Shown: piece by piece, positions 52,431 through 59,974 of the stretch
Numbering within the stretch: the first letter of the stretch is position 1
Layout of the letters: the number at the start of each line of letters is the position of its first letter
Origin: Actinomadura coerulea
GTDB taxonomy: Bacteria; Actinomycetota; Actinomycetes; Streptosporangiales; Streptosporangiaceae
Assembly: GCF_014208105.1 (NCBI RefSeq)
Contig: NZ_JACHMQ010000001.1
Location: forward strand, 6,510,001-6,574,000
Length of the DNA stretch: 64,000 bases
Direction: 5' to 3'
The notes under the pieces: model-generated
Told to the model about the DNA's origin: nothing
Databases searched by the model: none
Seen by the model: only the letters and a program-made list of their open reading frames with translations
Position numbers and translations under genes: made by a program

Positions 52431-53239
52431 TTCATGGCCTCCATAATCCGGGCGACGTGGCTTCGCGAGGCGGAGGCTGACAAGGCTTCCGAGCCTATGA
52501 GGTCAAAGCGCCTTACGAAGTCGTCAAGCATCGTGGGGTCGTGCGTCAGTCTGCCACCTGTGTTCGCTTCCATGTAGGCCGCAGACCAGTTTCCTCCACT
52601 TAGAAGGGTGAACGACCCGTCCAAACCGATATGCGCACCCACGTTGCGTGGCACAGTGCGAAGGATGACGTTTCGTCTGTGGGAGAGGGTCATCAGATGG
52701 GCGAGCTGTTGTCGCATGACCTCAGGTCCGCCGACCGGCTGTTCTAACGCCGCCTCGTTGAGCAGGATGCGCAGCTCGGGAGGCCTCTCTCGTTCGAGGA
52801 CCGCTTGCCTCGCCATTCGTGCGGTGACGGCCGCCTCGACGTCCTCAATGATCTGGCCGTCTTCAAGCAGCGTTCGGGCGTAGTCCTCGGTCTGGAGCAG
52901 CCCGGGGATGATCGCGAGCGCCCAGTAGCTCACGCGAGACGCCTTCGCTTCCAGAGGGATGTACTGGGACCACCAGCCCGGGTCGTGCGTTCGCTCGGCT
53001 AAGCGTCGAAGTCGGGCGAAATGCCCGCGAGCGCGCCAAATGAGGTCCAAAGTTTCGGCGTGCTTCATGGGCATATTTTCGCGGCCCGATTCCCAGTTCG
53101 AAACATGGGCTTTCGTCACGCCGAGAAGGTTGCCCAGGGCTTCCTGTGTCATGTTCCGTTCCGTGCGCCATATGCGCAGGTCAGAGGCGAGCCAGTGCCA
53201 GTTGTTGTTATCTGGATCAAGATCGTTCGCGGAGGTCAT
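52427..53239 (-). CDS. XRE-family regulator with DUF5753 (WhiJ-like)
   Basis: 270 residues, ATG 53239 with AGGA 6 nt upstream. The HTH_3 DNA-binding part is WLASDLRIWRTERNMTQEALGNLLGVTKAHVSNWESGREN (16-55). DUF5753 follows, with WWSQYIPLEAKASRVSYWALAIIPGLLQTEDYARTLL and FTLLSGGNWSAAYMEANTGGRLT. WhiJ-type paralogues are many in sporulating actinomycetes and tune differentiation and antibiotic production together with DUF397 and RsbW-like partners; both partners are encoded next to it here. Codon usage is visibly less GC-biased than its neighbours. Confidence 0.95.
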   Translation of the reverse strand: MTSANDLDPDNNNWHWLASDLRIWRTERNMTQEALGNLLGVTKAHVSNWESGRENMPMKHAETLDLIWRARGHFARLRRLAERTHDPGWWSQYIPLEAKASRVSYWALAIIPGLLQTEDYARTLLEDGQIIEDVEAAVTARMARQAVLERERPPELRILLNEAALEQPVGGPEVMRQQLAHLMTLSHRRNVILRTVPRNVGAHIGLDGSFTLLSGGNWSAAYMEANTGGRLTHDPTMLDDFVRRFDLIGSEALSASASRSHVARIMEAMK

Positions 53240-53340
53240 TTGTGATCCTGAAAGTACAGATTGATTGATTGAATGCTATTCACCGTATCGGGAGGCGGCA
53301 CTCTTTCGCCAGAGCCCAGTCGCGAGAGGTGGTCCCGGGG

Positions 53341-53769
53341 ATGAGCCACATACAGGGCAAGTGGGACAAGCTTCCAACAATCACAAGAAATGAGTTCGCG
53401 ATTCGGTGGCGGGCTTATCCGGAGAGCGTGTATCTGACGCGGTCGCTCGTGTCGGAGGCGTGTGAGGCGTGGGGGCTGGCGCGGCTCGACTATGTCGGGC
53501 GGACGATCATGTCGGAGCTGGCGACGAACGCCGTGGTGCACGCCGTGGAGGGGCACGAGATCCAGGCGTGGGTCACGCTCCTGGACGGCGCCGTCGAGTT
53601 CCGGGTGTGGGATCCGTCCCACGCGCCGCCGGTCGTTCCGGACGCCGACGTCGAGGCCGAGGGCGGGCGGGGCCTGATGATGGTGCGCCTCCTGGCGACC
53701 GGTGGCTGCGGATACCGGCACATCGGCAGCGGTCGCGGCAAGGTCGTCTGGGCGCGGCTGGCCCTCTAG
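53341..53769 (+). CDS. RsbW/AbaA-like HATPase of the WhiJ-type module
   Basis: 142 residues, ATG 53341. GHKL ATPase signatures: SEACEAWGLARLDYVGRTIMSELATNAVVHA (N-box), FRVWDPSHAPPVV (G1) and EGGRGLMMVRLLA (G2). Divergent from the XRE-DUF397 pair with a 101-bp AT-rich promoter region between, the standard layout of these modules. Probably a serine kinase or anti-sigma-type partner. The ribosome site GAGAGG is distant (about 11 nt). Confidence 0.9.
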   Translation: MSHIQGKWDKLPTITRNEFAIRWRAYPESVYLTRSLVSEACEAWGLARLDYVGRTIMSELATNAVVHAVEGHEIQAWVTLLDGAVEFRVWDPSHAPPVVPDADVEAEGGRGLMMVRLLATGGCGYRHIGSGRGKVVWARLAL

Positions 53770-53921
53770 GACCCCCGCCCGTCCGGCGAGCGGGCGCACC
53801 CGACCCCCTGGGGTGCGACCGCACTTCCCCCACCTCGCCGGACGGGCGGGCTCGACGCGGGCGGCGGACGGGGGAGCCTCGGAGGTCCTGTGTCAGCTCC
53901 AACCGCCCGTACACGCCGCGG

Positions 53922-54398
53922 TCAGCCGCAGGCGACCCAGCCGGAGGCGAAGTGCGCGCTGATGCCGCTGTTGTTGGACACGTCGGCCACGAGCTTCGTG
54001 CAACGGTCACGGCCGTACCGGTAGACCGGCCCGGCGTAGTACTTGTAATTGCCGTAGTCCGTGGCCCAGGTGGAGTTCTCGGTGAGCAGCTTGACCCCGG
54101 TCCGCGTGGGGTAGCCCCAGAAGTTGTTCTCCGCGAGACCGGCGTCCTTCAGTGTGTACGCGCAGTTGTAGCCGTTGCCGGAGTTGTAGCCCAGGTACAC
54201 CGTGCCGAGCTTCCGGTAGGCACCGGTGACCGTCTGGTACGACACGTTGTAACTGCGCACGGTCTGGTACCCGCTGCCGCAGATGTCGGACGTCGAGTAT
54301 CCCGAGGCGTGGGCCGGAGCCGTGGCCAGCAGGCTTCCCGCCACACTCAGCGTCAGTGCGGAAACGGGGACCGCCAGTCGGCGAAGGGTTGTCTTCAC
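53922..54398 (-). CDS. Small secreted Tyr/Asn/Gly-rich protein
   Basis: 158 residues from GTG 54398, chosen because AGAGGA lies 8 nt upstream; ATG 54416 adds six residues without a site. A signal peptide cleaves after TAPAHA. The mature protein has about 16 tyrosines and four cysteines (DICGSGYQTV, YNCAYTL, RDRCTKL, WVACG), compatible with two disulfides, and a beta-rich pattern TVYLGYNSGNGYNCAYTLKDAG. Similar secreted proteins occur in streptomycetes and Actinomadura; the function is unknown, possibly surface or antimicrobial. The 130 bp before it (53770-53921) hold nothing notable. Confidence 0.78.
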   Translation of the reverse strand: MKTTLRRLAVPVSALTLSVAGSLLATAPAHASGYSTSDICGSGYQTVRSYNVSYQTVTGAYRKLGTVYLGYNSGNGYNCAYTLKDAGLAENNFWGYPTRTGVKLLTENSTWATDYGNYKYYAGPVYRYGRDRCTKLVADVSNNSGISAHFASGWVACG

Positions 54399-54562
54399 GT
54401 TCGTTTTCCTCTTCATGATGGGTGCACTGCCATCGGATAGCGCGTAACACCGGGCTGAGACAGCAGGATTGACGCTAATCCGGTCGAATCCGGATGATCA
54501 GCGTTCGTCAGACGAACAACCGATGAACAGATGCCGCCGCATGTCCTGGCGCTGGAGACGAT

Positions 54563-54603
54563 CGGAGCCCCGGTCACGGGAGGACGCCGTGACCGGGGCT
54601 CCG
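54563..54603 (-). terminator. 16-bp hairpin terminator after infA
   Basis: CGGAGCCCCGGTCACG (54563-54578) pairs perfectly with 54588-54603 (9-nt loop), 33 nt beyond the IF-1 stop codon on the minus strand. Confidence 0.85.
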
Positions 54604-54635
54604 GGGTCAGCTGTCTCGGGAGGTGCCGGCCGTCA

Positions 54636-54860
54636 CTAGTTGCGGTAGCGGAAGACGATCCGGCCGCGCGTCAGGTCGTACGGGGAGAGCTCCACCAGGA
54701 CCCGGTCCTCCAGGTTGATCTTGATGTAGTTCTGGCGCATCTTGCCGCTGATGTGCGCGAGCACGCGGTGGCCCTCCTCGAACTCCACCGTGAACATGGC
54801 GGCGCGCAGGCACTCGACGACCTTGCCTTCGAGTTCGAGGCCGTGCTTGTTCCTCGTCAT
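54636..54860 (-). CDS. infA: Translation initiation factor IF-1 paralogue
   Basis: 74 residues, the exact IF-1 size: an S1/OB-fold with LELEGKVVECLRAAMFTVEF, HRVLAHISGKMRQNYIKI and VLVELSPYDLTRGRIVFRYR. IF-1 occupies the ribosomal A site during initiation. The normal actinobacterial infA sits in the ribosomal-protein cluster beside rpmJ and rpsM; no such genes are here, and the N-terminus MTRNKHGLELEG differs from the usual MAKKDGVIEIEG. This is therefore probably a second, accessory copy. Its ATG overlaps the GNAT stop (ATGA), so it is co-translated with the acetyltransferase. Confidence 0.93.
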   Translation of the reverse strand: MTRNKHGLELEGKVVECLRAAMFTVEFEEGHRVLAHISGKMRQNYIKINLEDRVLVELSPYDLTRGRIVFRYRN

Positions 54861-55651
54861 CGGACCAGCTCCAGGTTGCTGCCCACCGACCGGGCCCCGA
54901 TGCCCTCGATCAGTGCCGCCGCCGCCTGGTTGGACTCCTGGACTTCGGCCCAGGCCATGGCGAAGCCGGAGCGGTGGAGCGTCCCCAGTGCATGGGCCAG
55001 CAGGGCCCGCGCGATGCCTCGGCGCTGCTCGCCGGCCCGGACCGCGACCAGCCCGATGCGCGGCCGTCTGACCGTCACCACCCGGATCAGCCCCAGGTAG
55101 CGGTCCGGTGCCGCGGCCACCGCGTACTTCGACGGGTCGACGATGGTGTCGTCCTCGGGGCGGGGGAGGACCTCCGCGGGCATCGACTGCCACCATCCGA
55201 CGGTCGCCTCGACCTCGTCACGGACGGCGCGGTCCACCGCCCGCAGCATGCCCTCGTCCGCCTGACCGGCGGGGACGATCGTCACGCCCGGTGGCGGCTG
55301 GACTCCTTCGAGCCCTGTGGCCCGCGGATCGGTCGGGACGGCGTACTCCCACTCGCGGCGCCGGATCCTGAAACCGGCTCGGCGCCACCTGGCCGTCAGT
55401 TCGGCGTCGGCTTCGTCGACCACCGCGTACAGCGGCGCCGGCAGTTCCGCCGACATCGCCTCGGCGAGCCGGTCGAAGGCGGCGTCGTGCCAGGCGTCGA
55501 TGCTGACGAACAAGCGTCCGTCCGGCCGGTGCTCCGCATATCCGCGGCCGGCCACCAGGTCGTCGTCCAGTGCGTGCCATTGCCTGTCCGCGACGCGCGT
55601 GAGCTTCACCGCGTTCTCGCTCAGGCTGGATGTCAAAGGCTTTGCGTTCAT
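54857..55651 (-). CDS. GNAT-family acetyltransferase
   Basis: 264 residues, ATG 55651 with AAGGAG 6 nt upstream. The acetyl-CoA binding region is GLIRVVTVRRPRIGLVAVRAGEQRRGIARALLAHALGTLHRSGFAMAWAEVQESNQAAAALIEGIGARSV (about 190-258). An N-terminal second GNAT-like half is degenerate (FDRLAEAMSAELPAPLYAVVDEADAELTARWRRAGF). Substrate unknown; members include aminoglycoside or protein acetyltransferases. It overlaps the IF-1 gene and is preceded by a leader peptide and hairpin, suggesting attenuation control. An upstream in-frame ATG at 55744 has no ribosome site. Confidence 0.85.
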   Translation of the reverse strand: MNAKPLTSSLSENAVKLTRVADRQWHALDDDLVAGRGYAEHRPDGRLFVSIDAWHDAAFDRLAEAMSAELPAPLYAVVDEADAELTARWRRAGFRIRRREWEYAVPTDPRATGLEGVQPPPGVTIVPAGQADEGMLRAVDRAVRDEVEATVGWWQSMPAEVLPRPEDDTIVDPSKYAVAAAPDRYLGLIRVVTVRRPRIGLVAVRAGEQRRGIARALLAHALGTLHRSGFAMAWAEVQESNQAAAALIEGIGARSVGSNLELVR

Positions 55652-55663
55652 CGGAGTCTCCTT

Positions 55664-55693
55664 CAGGAGTGCCTCGATCTTCAGGCGCTCCTG
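55664..55693 (-). promoter_or_regulatory. Hairpin abutting the GNAT ribosome site
   Basis: CAGGAGTGCCT (55664-55674) and AGGCGCTCCTG (55683-55693) form an 11-bp stem (one G-U pair) with an 8-nt loop, ending one base before the GNAT Shine-Dalgarno on the mRNA. It could hide or expose the ribosome site depending on leader translation. Confidence 0.55.
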
Positions 55694-55706
55694 GCGACAC
55701 CGATCG

Positions 55707-55760
55707 TCAGCCGCCGGGCCGTGACGGGCTGAGGGAGCACCCATGGGTGACAGAGTTCAC
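55707..55760 (-). CDS. Putative 17-residue leader peptide
   Basis: GTG 55760 is preceded at 5 nt by AGGAGGTGA (55774-55766), a perfect complement of the 16S rRNA 3' end and the best ribosome site in the window. The peptide is MNSVTHGCSLSPSRPGG, stop at 55707. It ends 14 nt before the hairpin that precedes the GNAT gene. Part of its own ribosome site (GGTGA) can pair with TCACC inside the coding part. The layout matches translation-dependent attenuators; too short for any other judgement. Confidence 0.5.
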   Translation of the reverse strand: MNSVTHGCSLSPSRPGG

Positions 55761-55844
55761 GGGTCTCACCTCCTAGCGACGTCTTCACGGCCGAGCGCGA
55801 CGGTATCAACGCGGCGCCGCCTCGCTCAATCCATTTATCGGGCT

Positions 55845-57776
55845 CTATTCGCGGGCGGCGACCAGGGCCGTGGGGGACGGCCTGGTGGCGGCCATCGCGG
55901 TCAGGGCGGCGGCCGCGGCGGTGATGGCCAGGGAGGCCGCGCTCAGCAGGCCGAGCAAGTTCCACGGCACGGCGAGGATGCGCACGCCGTGCATCTTCGG
56001 GAAGAAGCCCGCCAGAGCTCCCGCTGCGACCAGGGCCCCCAGAGAAAGGCCGATGAAGGTGACGGCCGCGGACTCGATGACGGCCATCCGGACGACCTGG
56101 GCGCGGGTCAGGCCGGTGGCGCGGGCGACGGCGAACTCGGTGCGGCGTTCGGCGGCGGCGATCACGACGGCGTTGACGACCGCGATGGCGGCGTACAGGC
56201 CGGACATGCCCATCAGGACGGCCATGATCCCCATCGTGCCGCGCTGCTGGTCCGCCACTCTGGCGTCGGCCCATTGGCGGAGGGTTCGCACCTCACCGAG
56301 CCCGGCGGCGCGGATCCGGGTGGCGGCGGTCTGCGGCGATGTGCCGGGGGCGACCTGAACCAGGGTCTCCGTGGGGGCGGCCGCGAGCATCTCGGCGGGA
56401 ATGAGGTCGCGCGGCACCAGGAAGTTGTCGCTGCCGTTCTCCAGGACTTCCGGCAGGCGCGCGACCGTGCGCAGTTTGAGTTTGCGGGAGCCGAGCCGAG
56501 CCGTGACGGTGCCGCTGCGAACGCCTTCGGCGGCCAACTGGGGGCCGATCGCGATGGTGCGACCGTGCAGGGCGTCGAGGGAACCGGAGCGCAGGGTGAG
56601 GCGGTGGGTTCGCCGGTAGGCGGTGCCGTCGACGGCGGTGATCCCCGAGTAGCGGGTCTGCCGGTAGGAGCGGCCTTCGACGCGATGCCGGGACGTCACC
56701 GACATCTCGACCTGGCTCTGCGGGGACGCCAGGGCGACGCCGGGAACCTGCGGGATCCGGGCGGCGGCGGCCCCGTTCGAGGTGACCACCAGTTCGGCGG
56801 CGGTGATCCGTTCGAGGTCCGCGCCGGTGGCCCGGGCCAGCGAGTTCAGCGCGCCGGTCAGGCCGGCCAGCAGGCCGACGAGGACGATGACGGGGGCGGC
56901 CGTCGAAGCGCTGCGCCGCACCGCGTCGCGCAGGTTCGCCTGCGCCAGCTCGCCGAGCACGCCGGCGCGCAGCACCGTCCCGAGCACCCGGCCGACCAGC
57001 GGGACGGCGAGCGGGCTCAGCGCGCTGAGGGCGACCGACCCGAAGACCGAAACGGCCATCGCGATCAGCAGGGCGCCGAGCAGGTCGGCGCCGTGCCCGG
57101 CCGTGACCAGCGCGATCGTCAGAGCCAGCGAGGAGGCCCCCGACAGCCAGCGGCCGACGGTCATCACCCGGGTCGCGCGCGGGGCGGCGCGCAGGGCGTC
57201 CAGAGGACGGACCCGCGCCGCCCGGTAGGAGGCCGACAGCACTCCGAAGACCGCGACGCCGATGCCCACGCTCGGCGACAGCAGCAGGATTCCGGGAGAC
57301 CAGTGCGCCGAGAAGCCGCCGGGGAGAAGCCCGATCCCGATGAGCAGCCGGGCCTGGAGCCAGGTGCCCGGCACGCCCAGCAGGATCCCGAGGACGCTTC
57401 CCGCCAGCCCCAGCAGGAACGCCTCGCCGAGCAGCAGCCTGATCAGTTGGGGACGGCTTCCGCCGAGCATGCGCAGCAGGGCCAGATCCTTACGCCGCTG
57501 CTCCACGGCGAAGGCGAACGTCGAGCCCACGATGAACACCGCCAGGAACATCGCCAGCGGTGTGGCCATGCCCAGCAGGGTGGCGGCCCCGACGTAACCC
57601 TCCCGGATCTGCTCCGCCGTCCGGCCGGAGGCGCCCGGTGGGATCTTCGGCTCGCCCGTGGAGAGCAGCACGAGCACCGACGACTGCACCAGCGCCACGC
57701 CCAGGGAGACGGTGAGCAGCGCCCCGGCGAACAGCGGCCAGCGGTCCCGGACGGTGCTGGCGGAGATGCGCAGCAC
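55845..57776 (-). CDS. MacB/FtsX-type ABC transporter permease
   Basis: 643 residues from GTG 57776 (GGAGG 8 nt upstream). Two FtsX domains: helices at the N-terminus (RWPLFAGALLTVSLGVALVQSSVLVLL), AMFLAVFIVGSTFAFAVEQRRKDLALLRMLGGSRPQLIRLLLGEAFLLGLAG (the FtsX coupling region), a long extracytoplasmic loop (about 340-500), and a second set ending LAVPWNLLGLLSAASLAITAAAAALTAMAATRPSPTALVA. Works with the ATPase encoded just upstream to export or remove peptides, antibiotics or lipids. Last gene of the SGNH hydrolase-ATPase-permease operon. Confidence 0.93.
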   Translation of the reverse strand: MLRISASTVRDRWPLFAGALLTVSLGVALVQSSVLVLLSTGEPKIPPGASGRTAEQIREGYVGAATLLGMATPLAMFLAVFIVGSTFAFAVEQRRKDLALLRMLGGSRPQLIRLLLGEAFLLGLAGSVLGILLGVPGTWLQARLLIGIGLLPGGFSAHWSPGILLLSPSVGIGVAVFGVLSASYRAARVRPLDALRAAPRATRVMTVGRWLSGASSLALTIALVTAGHGADLLGALLIAMAVSVFGSVALSALSPLAVPLVGRVLGTVLRAGVLGELAQANLRDAVRRSASTAAPVIVLVGLLAGLTGALNSLARATGADLERITAAELVVTSNGAAAARIPQVPGVALASPQSQVEMSVTSRHRVEGRSYRQTRYSGITAVDGTAYRRTHRLTLRSGSLDALHGRTIAIGPQLAAEGVRSGTVTARLGSRKLKLRTVARLPEVLENGSDNFLVPRDLIPAEMLAAAPTETLVQVAPGTSPQTAATRIRAAGLGEVRTLRQWADARVADQQRGTMGIMAVLMGMSGLYAAIAVVNAVVIAAAERRTEFAVARATGLTRAQVVRMAVIESAAVTFIGLSLGALVAAGALAGFFPKMHGVRILAVPWNLLGLLSAASLAITAAAAALTAMAATRPSPTALVAARE

Positions 57777-57779
57777 GCC

Positions 57780-58538
57780 TCAGCCCTCCAACCGCGTGAG
57801 CCGCTCGGCGACCTGGACGGCGGACGGACGCACCAGGCGGTCCGCGACCCGGCCGTCGGACAGGAACACCACCGCGTCGGCGCTCGCCGCCGCGACCGGG
57901 TCGTGGGTGACCATCACGACGGTCTGCCCGGCGGTGTCGACCATGCGGCGCAGCAGACGCAGGACGGTGCGGGCCGATCCGGTGTCCAGGGCGCCGGTGG
58001 GTTCGTCGGCGAAGAGCACCGATGGCCGCGTCACCATCGCGCGGGCGATCGCCACCCGCTGCTGCTGCCCGCCCGACAGTTCGCGCGGACGGTGCCGCGC
58101 GCGGTCGTCCAGGCCGACATCCGCGAGGGCGGCCCGGACGTCGCGGCGCGACGGCCGGGCGCCGGCGAGCTTCAACGGCAGCGCGACGTTCTGCTCGGCG
58201 GTGAGCGAGGCGATCAGGTTGAAGTTCTGGAAGACGAACCCCACGGCGCGGCGCCGCAGGCCGGTCAGCGTCGCGTCGGTGGCGTGGGTGACGTCCTGCC
58301 CGGCGAGCAGGACGCGTCCGGACGTCACCCGGTCCAGGCCCGCGGCGCAGTGCAGCAAGGTCGACTTCCCCGAGCCCGAGGGGCCCATCACGGCGGTCCA
58401 GGAACCGGCGGGGAAGGTCACGCTGACGTCGGTCAGCGCCTGCACGCGTGCTTCTCCCGTTCCGTAATGCCTGCTCACCTGGTACAGCTGCACCGGCGCG
58501 ACCGGAGCGGATGCGGGCGCGGGGGCAAGGCCCGTCAC
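57780..58538 (-). CDS. ABC transporter ATPase, MacB/LolD type
   Basis: 252 residues. Walker A GPSGSGKST, Q-loop VFQNFNLIASLTAEQN, signature RELSGGQQQRVAIARA, Walker B SVLFADEPTGALD and switch His VMVTHD are all present. The GALDT ending of Walker B marks the FtsX-partner (MacB/BceA) class. GTG 58538 overlaps the SGNH hydrolase stop as GTGA, and the next gene starts 3 nt after this stop. The ATPase powers a mechanotransmission-type exporter, likely under the adjacent two-component system. Confidence 0.94.
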   Translation of the reverse strand: MTGLAPAPASAPVAPVQLYQVSRHYGTGEARVQALTDVSVTFPAGSWTAVMGPSGSGKSTLLHCAAGLDRVTSGRVLLAGQDVTHATDATLTGLRRRAVGFVFQNFNLIASLTAEQNVALPLKLAGARPSRRDVRAALADVGLDDRARHRPRELSGGQQQRVAIARAMVTRPSVLFADEPTGALDTGSARTVLRLLRRMVDTAGQTVVMVTHDPVAAASADAVVFLSDGRVADRLVRPSAVQVAERLTRLEG

Positions 58539-59848
58539 CGCAGGGTCCGCAGGTCGATGCCGCGCGCCAGGGCCTGGTAGCCCGCGTCGTTGGGGTGCAG
58601 GCCGTCCTGGTAGACGTACGAGAGGCGGGGACGGTCGGCGTCGGCGGGGTCGGCCATGATGCGGTCGGCGTCCAGGACGGCGTCGTAGGTGCCGCTGGTC
58701 CGGATCCAGTGGTTGACGGCGTCGCGGTTCTTCTCGACCTCGGGCGACCACACCGGGAACAGGGCGCCCTTCATCGGGAGGATGGTCGTCCCGACGACCT
58801 TGAGGCCGCGGGCGCGGGCGGCGCGGACCAGTTGCCGCTGGGCGTCGATGACCTGCGCGGCGGTCGCCGGTCCGCCCGGCCGCAGGCACGGGTCGCCGGG
58901 GGTGTCCCGGATGTCGTTGGCGCCCAGATGGACGATCACCGCCCGCACGCCGGGACGGTCCAGGACGTCCCGGGCGAACCGGGCGGTGGCCTTGTCCCCG
59001 GCGCACGCCGAGTCGTAGCGCAGCCGGTTGCCGCCGATGCCCGCGTTGACGACGCCGAGCGGGCTGCGGGCGGCGGCCAGCCGCTCGGCCAGGGCGTCCG
59101 GCAGCCGCGCGTCGGCGCCGGGCCCGGCTCCGACGCCGTCGATGAGCGAGTCCCCGAAGGCGACCACCGTGCCGGTGCCGGTTCCGCCGGTGACGTCGAT
59201 GCCCGTCAGGTAGTACAGCGCGTCGGTCGAAGCGGTGTAGGCGCCGGCGCCCACGTCGGACAGGTGGTCGCCGGGGGCGCGGTAGGCGGGCTGGGTGGTG
59301 AAGCGGTGGAAGGTCGCGGGCCCCGTCGCACCGGTGAACCGCAGCGTCACCGCCAGCTTCTCCAGCGGCGCGGTGGTCAGCGGCGCCGGATCGCTGACGA
59401 TGTCGGCGCCCGGCGCGACGGTGGCGGACCGCGTCCCGCCGAAGGTCAGCGCGGCCGTGGTGCCCGGCCACGCCTGGGCGCCGCCCGCCGAGCGGGCGAC
59501 GGCCGCCGCGGCGACCCGCAGCGGCCGGGTCCCGTACCGGTTGGACAGCCGGATCCGCACCTTCGTACCGCCCGCGCTGAGGCGGACGACCTGGCGCAGC
59601 GAGTGGTCGCCGAAGCCTTCCACCGACCAGTTCGGCCCCTCGTCCTCGCCCCCGGCGATCGGGCGCTGCATCGCCGCGCCCCAGCTCTGCGACCAGCCCG
59701 GGGTCTTGAGGGACGCGGACCGGTGGGAAACAGGCTGCGCCGCGGCCGGGGCGGGACGGGGCCAGGCGTATCCGAGGCCGCCGATCAGCGCTGCCGCGGT
59801 GAGGCCGGCCAGGGGCGCGGTAACCCGTTTGGGGAGCTTTCTTCTCAT
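58535..59848 (-). CDS. Secreted SGNH/GDSL hydrolase
   Basis: 437 residues, ATG 59848. The signal peptide KLPKRVTAPLAGLTAAALIGGLGYAW precedes an N-terminal galactose-binding-like beta domain (about 60-230). The SGNH core has VVAFGDSLIDGVGAG (catalytic Ser), NAGIGGNRL (Gly/Asn), VHLGANDIRD (Asn) and DGLHPNDAGY (Asp/His), so all four blocks are intact. These enzymes deacylate sugars, lipids or surface esters. First gene of the operon with the ABC ATPase (GTGA overlap) and divergent from the histidine kinase. Confidence 0.92.
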   Translation of the reverse strand: MRRKLPKRVTAPLAGLTAAALIGGLGYAWPRPAPAAAQPVSHRSASLKTPGWSQSWGAAMQRPIAGGEDEGPNWSVEGFGDHSLRQVVRLSAGGTKVRIRLSNRYGTRPLRVAAAAVARSAGGAQAWPGTTAALTFGGTRSATVAPGADIVSDPAPLTTAPLEKLAVTLRFTGATGPATFHRFTTQPAYRAPGDHLSDVGAGAYTASTDALYYLTGIDVTGGTGTGTVVAFGDSLIDGVGAGPGADARLPDALAERLAAARSPLGVVNAGIGGNRLRYDSACAGDKATARFARDVLDRPGVRAVIVHLGANDIRDTPGDPCLRPGGPATAAQVIDAQRQLVRAARARGLKVVGTTILPMKGALFPVWSPEVEKNRDAVNHWIRTSGTYDAVLDADRIMADPADADRPRLSYVYQDGLHPNDAGYQALARGIDLRTLR

Positions 59849-59904
59849 GCTTCGATCCCACAGCCGGGGACCCGTCGGCCGCATCACGGTGATCCACCAA
59901 CTTG

Positions 59905-59926
59905 GAGGTATGCCTAGCACTACCTC
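59905..59926. promoter_or_regulatory. Inverted repeat in kinase/hydrolase divergent promoter
   Basis: GAGGTA (59905-59910) and TACCTC (59921-59926), spacer 10, midway between the divergent starts. Its size fits a NarL/FixJ-type response regulator dimer, such as the regulator at 61276. Confidence 0.42.
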
Positions 59927-59974
59927 GGTGTTCTTACGGGTCGGGCACGTCGCGGGGTCGGCTAGCGTACGCCT

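Noticed and set aside
55744..55744. Upstream ATG extending the GNAT protein by 31 residues
   Set aside because: No ribosome site, and the extension would run through the leader hairpin; ATG 55651 has AAGGAG at 6 nt.
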